Below are positions 7,301-11,723 of a stretch of 11,723 nucleotides of DNA, piece by piece. Source of the stretch: Phycisphaerae bacterium (GTDB lineage: Bacteria; Planctomycetota; Phycisphaerae; Phycisphaerales; SM1A02); the NCBI GenBank assembly GCA_030432455.1, contig JAUIHC010000057.1, positions 1-11,723 on the forward strand. Direction: 5' to 3'. The notes below the pieces were generated by a model. That model saw nothing but the letters and a program-made list of their open reading frames with translations, was not told where the DNA came from and did no database searches. Position 1 is the stretch's first letter; each line of letters opens with the position of its first letter. The position numbers were made by a program, and so were the translations under genes.

Positions 7301-8877
7301 GTCCCGCCACCCTCGGGCCGCATGAGCGGGAAGGCGATGACCTCGCGGATCGTCCGCTGACCGGTCAGCAGCATCACGATCCGATCGACCCCGAGACCGA
7401 GGCCGCCCGCCGGCGGCATGCCGACCCGAAGCGCCTCGACGAAGTCCTCGTCGAGCGACCGGAACGTCCGCCCCTCGTCGTCCTCGCCCGCAAGCTGCTC
7501 GGTGAACTTCGCGAGCTGGATGTCGGGGTCGTTGAGCTCGGTGTACGCCGGGCCGATCTCCATGCCCGCGATGAAGATGTCCCAGCGACCGCTGAAGTCC
7601 GGATCGTCGGCGTCGGGACGCGTGAGCGGGCTGATCGCCGACGGATACCCGGTCACGAACGTCGGCCGCGCCGGATCGATGAGCGGCTCGGCGAGGTCCT
7701 CGAAGAGCTCGTTGGCGAGCAGCCAGTGGTCCAGCGTCGCCGCGGACTCGATGCCGTGGTCCGCGGCCTTCGCCCGCACCGCCGCCTCGTCGCGGACATC
7801 AACGCCGGTCGCCCTCTGGAAGAGTTCCGCGTAGGTCGTCCGAACGAACGGCCGCGCCCAGTCCACCGGGATGCCGTCGAAGGGCAGGACCGGGGCCTCG
7901 GCGGTGCCGGCGACCTCCTCGTCTCCGCGGCCGCGACGATCCTCGGCCGAAGCGACCGCGAGCTCGTGCAGCAGCGACTCGGTGAGCTCGAGCATCGACC
8001 AGCAGTCGCCGAACGCCTCGTACGCCTCCATCACCGTGAACTCGGGGTTGTGGCTGCGATCCACGCCCTCGTTGCGGAAGTTGCGGTTGATCTCGAAGAC
8101 CTTCGGAAGACCGCCGACCAGCAGTCGCTTGAGGTAGAGCTCCGGGGCGATCCGCAGGAAGAGGTCGATGTCGAGCGCGTTGAGGTGCGTGACGAACGGA
8201 CGCGCCGCGGCGCCGCCGGCCATCGGCTGCATCATCGGCGTCTCGACCTCGAGATAGCCGCGGGCCTCCATGAACCGGCGCATCCGCGAGACGATCCGCG
8301 ATCGATCCTGCAGGGTCCGGATCGAGTCGGGGTTGGCGTGAAGATCGACATACCGCCGCCGGAACCGGATCTCCGGATCGCTGAGCCCGTGCCACTTCTC
8401 GGGCGGCGGGGCGAGACTCTTGGCGTGCATCTCGACGCGATCCGCCCAGACGCAGATCTCCCCTCGCTTGGTGCGGCCCATCGGACCACCCGCGACCACC
8501 ACGTCTCCGTAGTCGAGCTTCTTCGCCAGCCGGAAGATCTCCGGATCGCACGACGCCTTCGACACGCTCACCTGCAGATCGCCGGTGTGGTCGCGCACCG
8601 TCATGAAGACGAGCTTGCCCATGTCGCGGTGCTGCATGACCCGGCCCGCGACGAGGACGCGGGGACGGCGGTCCTCGGCCTCGGGATCGGCGTCGTACGC
8701 CTCGTGCGCCGATTCGTCGAAGGCCGCTCTCGCGTCGTCGAGCGTCACGAGTCCGTCCACCCGGCGTCCGTACGGATCGACCCCCAGCTCCTCGCGGAGG
8801 AACCGGAGCTTCTGTCGGCGGGCCGCGACGAGGTCGGCGGCGGCTTCGGGGGAGGTGGGGGTGGTGGGGTCGGTCAC
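7297..8877 (-). CDS. lysS: Lysyl-tRNA synthetase, class II
   Basis: This 526-residue cytoplasmic enzyme charges tRNA-Lys. The N-terminus has the usual RRQKLRFLREELGVDPYG helix, then an OB-fold anticodon-binding domain (about 70-150). KWHGLSDPEIRFRRRYVDL (161-179) starts the class II core. Motif 1 includes YLEVETPMM (208-216), followed by GGAAARPFVTHLNALD. Motif 2 is NRNFRNEG (264-271), followed by HNPEFT. Motif 3 is GLGLGVDRIVMLL (492-504). The C-terminus FPLMRP is typical. Length is near the family norm, with a charged insertion at about 310-330. Two conserved blocks differ from E. coli as I recall it: YPSAISPL for YPAEVSPL, and GMEIGPAYTELND for GREIGNGFSELND. The start is GTG 8877. No Shine-Dalgarno sequence precedes it, only C-rich tandem repeats. 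It heads a block of four overlapping genes; its stop overlaps the next GTG by 4 bp. Confidence 0.95.
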   Translation of the reverse strand: MTDPTTPTSPEAAADLVAARRQKLRFLREELGVDPYGRRVDGLVTLDDARAAFDESAHEAYDADPEAEDRRPRVLVAGRVMQHRDMGKLVFMTVRDHTGDLQVSVSKASCDPEIFRLAKKLDYGDVVVAGGPMGRTKRGEICVWADRVEMHAKSLAPPPEKWHGLSDPEIRFRRRYVDLHANPDSIRTLQDRSRIVSRMRRFMEARGYLEVETPMMQPMAGGAAARPFVTHLNALDIDLFLRIAPELYLKRLLVGGLPKVFEINRNFRNEGVDRSHNPEFTVMEAYEAFGDCWSMLELTESLLHELAVASAEDRRGRGDEEVAGTAEAPVLPFDGIPVDWARPFVRTTYAELFQRATGVDVRDEAAVRAKAADHGIESAATLDHWLLANELFEDLAEPLIDPARPTFVTGYPSAISPLTRPDADDPDFSGRWDIFIAGMEIGPAYTELNDPDIQLAKFTEQLAGEDDEGRTFRSLDEDFVEALRVGMPPAGGLGLGVDRIVMLLTGQRTIREVIAFPLMRPEGGGT

Positions 8878-8883
8878 GGGGAT

Positions 8884-8939
8884 GGGGGACTGGAGATTGG
8901 GGAATGGAGAATGGAGGACGGTGACTGGAGAACGGGGTG
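8884..8939 (-). repeat. 7-bp tandem repeat filling the pfp-lysS gap
   Basis: Eight 7-bp units run from 8884 on the plus strand: GGGGGAC, TGGAGAT, TGGGGAA, TGGAGAA, TGGAGGA, CGGTGAC, TGGAGAA and CGGGGTG. The consensus is TGGRGAA, or TTCYCCA in the direction of lysS transcription. The array occupies nearly all of the 72 bp between the pfp stop (8950-8952) and the lysS GTG (8877), so it must lie in the lysS leader or in the linker of a pfp-lysS message. Degenerate heptad arrays of this kind recall the short tandemly repeated repetitive sequences of cyanobacteria. I see no promoter or hairpin terminator within it. Confidence 0.85.
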
Positions 8940-8949
8940 TCGGCGTCGA

Positions 8950-10230
8950 TCAGGCGCCGGCGAACTGGAGCGAGGGGGGCTCGTGGGCCACGACCGGATC
9001 GAACCGTGCGCGGAACGCCGACGCGGAGAGGCCCGACACCATCGAGAGGCGCATGAGCGTGTCCTCGTTCTCGAGGTCGTCGCGGCGGAGCCGGATCATG
9101 TAGCGGCGAGCGATCGCGTACCGCGTGCTGTTGACATCCACCCGGCGCACCTGCATGCGGTTGGTCCGGGAGTCGAGCATCTCGTCGAGCGGACACGGCA
9201 CGAACCGGCCGCCCTGCATCGAGACGAGCGAACCGGACCCGCCGCCGATGAGGTACTTGGCGGCGCAGTAGCCGAGATCGCGGCAGTACTCCAGATCGAA
9301 GGGCACCGGATCGGCGCACCGAAGCTCGTATCCGATGTTCTTCTCGACGAGCGTGACATCCACGCCGAGTTCGGCGAGCCGGGCCCGCACCAGTCGCTTG
9401 AGTCCGCCGCCGAAGTCGATCTCCGCGAGTCGCACGTGACCGTGCGCGTCCCGCTCGATCGGGCCCAGCTGCCCGAGGTCGTCCTCGACGATCGACAGGG
9501 CGACGCCCTCGGCGATGACCGCGACGCCGTCGTCGCGACCATCGGAGAGTCGCTTGAGGATGGCACCCGCGAGGATGTCCACGACCTCGGAGATCGGGAT
9601 GCGTCGGTCCCCGAACTCCTCGGGAATGACGGTGAGCGTCGCGCCCGCGGCCTTGCCGATGCCGAGGGCGAGATGCCCGGCGGTCCGTCCCATCGCGACC
9701 ACGAGGTACCAGCGACGGGTCGTCTTCGCATCGGTCATGAGATTGCGGACGATGTCCACCCCGACCGACCGCGCGGTCTGGTAGCCGAAGGTGTCGATCT
9801 CCGGCGGCAGATCGAGGTCGTTGTCGATCGTCTTGGGAACGTGCGCCACGCGGATGCGGCCCTTCGCCGCCTGACTGACCCGGAAGGCCGAGTAGGCGGT
9901 GTCGTCGCCGCCGATCGTGACGAGCTTGTCGATGCCGCGGGACTCCAGCCCCGCGATCACCCGCTCGAGGTCCTCGTCCTTGCGGGTCGGATTCGCCCGG
10001 GCGATCCCGAGCATCGAACCACCGCGATAGTGCATGCGGGCGACATCCTCGATGTCGAGCGGACGGGTGGCGTTTGCGTCGCCGGCCATGAGCCGACCGA
10101 AACCGTCGAGGATGCCGTGCACCTCGATGCCTTCGAGGCGGGCGCGGATGGTGGCGGCGGAGATGACCGCGTTGATGCCGGGGGCGGGACCACCGCCCGC
10201 GAGAATGCCGAGTGCACCGGTGGAAGACAT
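8950..10230 (-). CDS. pfp: 6-phosphofructokinase, pyrophosphate-dependent type
   Basis: The product has 426 residues and converts fructose 6-phosphate and fructose 1,6-bisphosphate in glycolysis/gluconeogenesis in the cytoplasm. GILAGGGPAPGIN (8-20) is the N-terminal phosphate-donor loop. GGDDT (107-111) has Asp where ATP enzymes have Gly (GGDGS), and PKTIDND (132-138) has Lys where ATP enzymes have Gly (PGTIDND). Both are the established markers of PPi-dependent enzymes. Asp136 is the catalytic base, MGR (180-182) binds the sugar phosphate, and GYELRCADP and RDLGYCAAKYL (300-327) are typical of the PPi branch. The start is ATG 10230, immediately before the conserved GALGILAGGG. The open frame further upstream has no family similarity and runs through the divergent gap and the gmhB-like gene. 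No Shine-Dalgarno sequence is seen. A reversible PPi enzyme would allow both glycolytic directions. Cofactor use is predicted from two residues and is not shown directly. Confidence 0.93.
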   Translation of the reverse strand: MSSTGALGILAGGGPAPGINAVISAATIRARLEGIEVHGILDGFGRLMAGDANATRPLDIEDVARMHYRGGSMLGIARANPTRKDEDLERVIAGLESRGIDKLVTIGGDDTAYSAFRVSQAAKGRIRVAHVPKTIDNDLDLPPEIDTFGYQTARSVGVDIVRNLMTDAKTTRRWYLVVAMGRTAGHLALGIGKAAGATLTVIPEEFGDRRIPISEVVDILAGAILKRLSDGRDDGVAVIAEGVALSIVEDDLGQLGPIERDAHGHVRLAEIDFGGGLKRLVRARLAELGVDVTLVEKNIGYELRCADPVPFDLEYCRDLGYCAAKYLIGGGSGSLVSMQGGRFVPCPLDEMLDSRTNRMQVRRVDVNSTRYAIARRYMIRLRRDDLENEDTLMRLSMVSGLSASAFRARFDPVVAHEPPSLQFAGA

Positions 10231-10383
10231 GATCGAGGAGATCCAGACGAAGGTGGAACGGAATCGGACCGAGCGTTCCAGTCTATCGCCCCCCCGTCCC
10301 CACTCTCGGTCCCCCGCCCTCGGCATCGATCGGTTCCAGTCGTTCGCCTCCTGCCCGGCAGCGCTTGCCGGTACGCTCCCGCC
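10231..10383. promoter_or_regulatory. Divergent intergenic region between pfp and the heptose operon
   Basis: This is the only divergent gap in the window, 153 bp, so it should hold both promoters. Facing pfp, TAGACT (minus strand of 10280-10285) lies about 50 bp before the ATG and is a weak -10 candidate. No good -35 element is seen. Facing the heptose operon, TACGCT (10372-10377) lies six bases before the GTG at 10384, the spacing of a TANNNT -10 element for a leaderless transcript. C-tracts at 10289-10319 and an inverted repeat at 10355-10371 lie between the two candidates. The individual elements are weak guesses; the regulatory nature of the gap is inferred from gene orientation. Confidence 0.45.
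10355..10371. promoter_or_regulatory. Inverted repeat, possible operator before the gmhB-like gene
   Basis: Perfect 6-bp arms CCGGCA (10355-10360) and TGCCGG (10366-10371) flank the 5-bp spacer GCGCT. The right arm abuts the TACGCT -10 candidate and ends 12 bp before the GTG start at 10384, where a repressor or activator could act on the heptose operon. No T-run follows, so a terminator is unlikely. Short GC-rich palindromes are common by chance in DNA of this composition, so confidence is low. Confidence 0.35.
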
Positions 10384-11193
10384 GTGGATCCCGTGATCTT
10401 CCTCGACCGTGACAACACCCTCATCGCCAACGACGGCGATCTCGGGGATCCCGCGCGCGTGCAACTGCTGGACGGGGTTCCGGAGGGTCTTCGCCGACTC
10501 CGCGAGGCGGGCTACCGACTGGTGGTGGTCACGAATCAGGGTGGCGTCGCCCGCGGGCGATACGGCGAGGAGGATGTGGACCGCGTTCATCGTGAGATCG
10601 CCGGACTCGTCGATCAGGCGGCCGGGCGCCGCGGACTCATCGACCGCTTCTACTACTGCCCCTACCACCCCGAGGCGACGCTGCCCGAGTATCGACGCGA
10701 GCATCCATGGCGCAAGCCCCAGCCCGGCATGCTCCTGCAGGCGGCCCGCGATCTCGGACTGGATCTCCCCGCGAGCTGGATGATCGGCGATCAGCCCCGC
10801 GACATCGCGGCCGGCCGCGCCGCAGGATGCCGAACGGTTCTGATCGGCGGCGTCAGCCCGTCCCCGGACGCCGTGCCGACCGCGGTCGCCGCGGACTTCG
10901 GCGAGGCGGTCGAGATCGTTCTGGCCACCGGTCGTCCCGGACGAGCCGGACGCGTGGAGACCTCGGATCTCGCGACGCTGCGTCGCGCGGTCGAGGACCT
11001 CGCCGAGGCCGTCGGCCGACGGGACTCCGGCACGACCCGCGGTCTGGGCGTCGGGCTGCTGATGCTGGCGATCCTTCCCTTCGTCGCCGGACTGCTGCAG
11101 GCCGGCGACACCGCCGCCGTCATGCCGTGGTTCGGGGCGACCATCGTGCTCCTGCTGGCGTCGATCGCCACCATGCTCGCAGGGCGGCGATGA
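10384..11193 (+). CDS. gmhB: HAD-IIIA heptose-bisphosphate phosphatase-like (GmhB-like) with C-terminal membrane tail
   Basis: The product has 269 residues. Residues 1-180 are a HAD-IIIA phosphatase: FLDRDNTL (6-13) with nucleophile Asp8 and acid/base Asp10, VVVTNQGGVARG (47-58), CPYHP (92-96), RKPQPGM (110-116) and MIGDQPRDIAAG (133-144). GmhB removes the 7-phosphate of D-glycero-D-manno-heptose 1,7-bisphosphate during LPS heptose synthesis. The zinc loop is degenerate: Cys92 remains, but the later CxC before RKP is replaced by HPW (107-109). Beyond the domain lie a charged linker (185-218) and two hydrophobic helices, about 219-239 and 247-266, which usual GmhB proteins of about 190 residues lack. 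The enzyme is probably tethered to the inner membrane. The start is GTG 10384, with GTG 10393 also possible. It overlaps the next gene by ATGA. The waaF-like gene in the same operon supports the heptose role. Confidence 0.85.
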   Translation: MDPVIFLDRDNTLIANDGDLGDPARVQLLDGVPEGLRRLREAGYRLVVVTNQGGVARGRYGEEDVDRVHREIAGLVDQAAGRRGLIDRFYYCPYHPEATLPEYRREHPWRKPQPGMLLQAARDLGLDLPASWMIGDQPRDIAAGRAAGCRTVLIGGVSPSPDAVPTAVAADFGEAVEIVLATGRPGRAGRVETSDLATLRRAVEDLAEAVGRRDSGTTRGLGVGLLMLAILPFVAGLLQAGDTAAVMPWFGATIVLLLASIATMLAGRR

Positions 11194-11507
11194 CCGGGCC
11201 TCAGGGCGACACAGGCCCCGGATCGACCGGCACGAGCCGGATCCGTCTCGTGCCCGGGGCGGCCGGATCGATCCTCGACGACCGCGGGCGAGCCACCATC
11301 ATCGCCGCGGCGGAAGCCACCGCGGAACGGATCGGGGTCGGACTGACCTCGGCGACCTTCGACGACGAGGGGCTCCTGCTCGAGGTCGAGGGACCGATGC
11401 TCGTGGCGTTCGGGCTGGCCGCGGAAGTCCGTCGAGCCACCGATCGCTGGCACCGGGAGCACACCGGGCTTCCCCTGTGGATCGCGCCGGAGAATCCGGA
11501 ACCGTGA
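11190..11507 (+). CDS. Small protein of unknown function between the gmhB-like and waaF-like genes
   Basis: This is a 105-residue protein I do not recognise. The first 17 residues are Gly/Thr/Ser-rich and probably disordered. Then come IRLVPGAAGSIL, a helix-like stretch with REATIIAAAEATAERIG character (actual sequence begins DDRGRATIIAAAE), the strand-like pair VGLTSATF and LLLEVEGPM, a second helix (FGLAAEVRRATDRWHREH), and a short end LPLWIAPENPEP. It has no signal peptide, membrane segment, cysteine or metal motif. The start ATG 11190 overlaps the upstream stop (ATGA), with AGGG about 6 bp upstream as a possible weak Shine-Dalgarno. Its stop overlaps the GTG of the next gene (GTGA). This tight coupling on both sides makes it a real gene and suggests a job linked to heptose or LPS assembly, which is inference only. 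Confidence 0.72.
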   Translation: MTGPQGDTGPGSTGTSRIRLVPGAAGSILDDRGRATIIAAAEATAERIGVGLTSATFDDEGLLLEVEGPMLVAFGLAAEVRRATDRWHREHTGLPLWIAPENPEP

Positions 11508-11723
11508 GCGCGGAGATGGAGAAGGCCCTGGATCCTCGCACCTGGCGACGCCTGGCGATCCTCGCCCCCAACTGGATCGGCGATGCGGTGATGGCCGAGC
11601 CGTCGATGCGGGCGCTGCACGAGTCGTGTCCCGATCTGGAACTCGTCGGGTGCGGTCGGGCCGCGGCCCTCTCGGCCTGGGCCGGACATCCGGCGATGTC
11701 GGATCTCGTGGTCGCGGACGACC
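11504..11723 (+). CDS. waaF: LPS heptosyltransferase-like, family 9 glycosyltransferase (WaaF type), 3' end outside window
   Basis: Only the first 73 codons are present and the frame runs off the window end. The key block is ILAPNWIGDAVMAEPSMRAL, starting at about residue 19. It matches the PNWIGDAVMA(T)PALRAL signature at the N-terminus of ADP-heptose:LPS heptosyltransferase II, where the Gly-Asp loop belongs to the acceptor-side domain of the GT-B fold. The next residues, PDLELVGCGRAAALSAW, fit the following strand and helix. The enzyme transfers heptose from ADP-heptose to the LPS inner core at the cytoplasmic face of the inner membrane. The start is GTG 11504, sharing GTGA with the upstream stop. 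An ATG at 11516 is an alternative that would also keep the whole signature. The gmhB-like gene two genes upstream supports a heptose pathway. WaaF versus WaaC cannot be fully settled from this fragment, though PNWIGD favours WaaF. Confidence 0.87.
   Translation, partial: MSAEMEKALDPRTWRRLAILAPNWIGDAVMAEPSMRALHESCPDLELVGCGRAAALSAWAGHPAMSDLVVADD

Noticed and set aside
5858..7360. Plus-strand open frame of about 500 codons opposite the transglutaminase-like gene
   Set aside because: It is antisense to a gene with a signal peptide and an intact catalytic triad. The composition is typical of a complementary-strand shadow frame.
8884..8939. CRISPR array
   Set aside because: The units are only 7 bp, contiguous and degenerate, with no spacers and no cas genes nearby.
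7726..10383. Very long plus-strand open frame continuing upstream of the gmhB-like start across pfp and lysS
   Set aside because: It is the antisense frame of two certain genes. GC-rich codon usage removes stops there, the translation is Arg/His/Asp-rich without family similarity, and recognisable protein begins only at the GTG at 10384.
10231..10704. N-terminal extension of the phosphofructokinase into the divergent gap and the gmhB-like gene
   Set aside because: Family similarity starts at GALGILAGGG right after the ATG at 10230; the upstream codons are antisense to the gmhB-like gene or intergenic.

Overview
The window is very GC-rich, with strong G/C bias at third codon positions. It reads as chromosomal DNA of a Gram-negative-type bacterium, most plausibly a planctomycete of the Phycisphaerae kind. 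That assignment is an inference. It rests on LPS heptose genes (a GmhB-like phosphatase and a WaaF-like transferase), a TGHQ/IADHD protein that resembles BshC and that I associate with planctomycetes, secreted proteins of no known family, near absence of Shine-Dalgarno sequences and frequent GTG starts. I saw no rRNA, tRNA, CRISPR array, transposase, integrase or phage gene. Nearly all of the sequence is coding.

Layout. (1) Positions 1-1481, plus strand: 3' part of a gene for a secreted protein of unknown function. (2) 1583-3840, plus strand: a family 2 glycosyltransferase coupled by a 4-bp GTGA overlap to the BshC-like protein. The glycosyltransferase start codon is the last unit of an 8-bp tandem repeat. 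(3) 3782-10230, minus strand, transcribed towards the left: PPi-type 6-phosphofructokinase, a 72-bp gap filled by a 7-bp tandem repeat, then four overlapping genes: lysS, a secreted transglutaminase-like protein, nnrD (NAD(P)H-hydrate dehydratase) and a YhaM-type OB-fold/HD exoribonuclease. The last of these overlaps the 3' end of the BshC-like gene tail to tail by 59 bp. (4) 10231-10383: a divergent regulatory gap. (5) 10384-11723, plus strand: a heptose operon made of a gmhB-like phosphatase with a two-helix membrane tail, a small unknown gene, and the start of a waaF-like heptosyltransferase cut by the window end.

Functional picture. The right end makes activated heptose and transfers it to the LPS core. 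The minus-strand block is housekeeping: glycolysis/gluconeogenesis, lysyl-tRNA, repair of damaged NAD(P)H and RNA turnover, with an unexplained exported transglutaminase-like protein inserted. Five of the gene junctions are 4-bp stop/start overlaps, so translation is probably strongly coupled.

I did not find a clear, self-contained new defence or mobile system. The most interesting points are the membrane-tailed, zinc-loop-degenerate GmhB-like protein with its unknown partner, the BshC-like family, the altered lysine-pocket motif of LysS, and short tandem repeats placed at gene boundaries.
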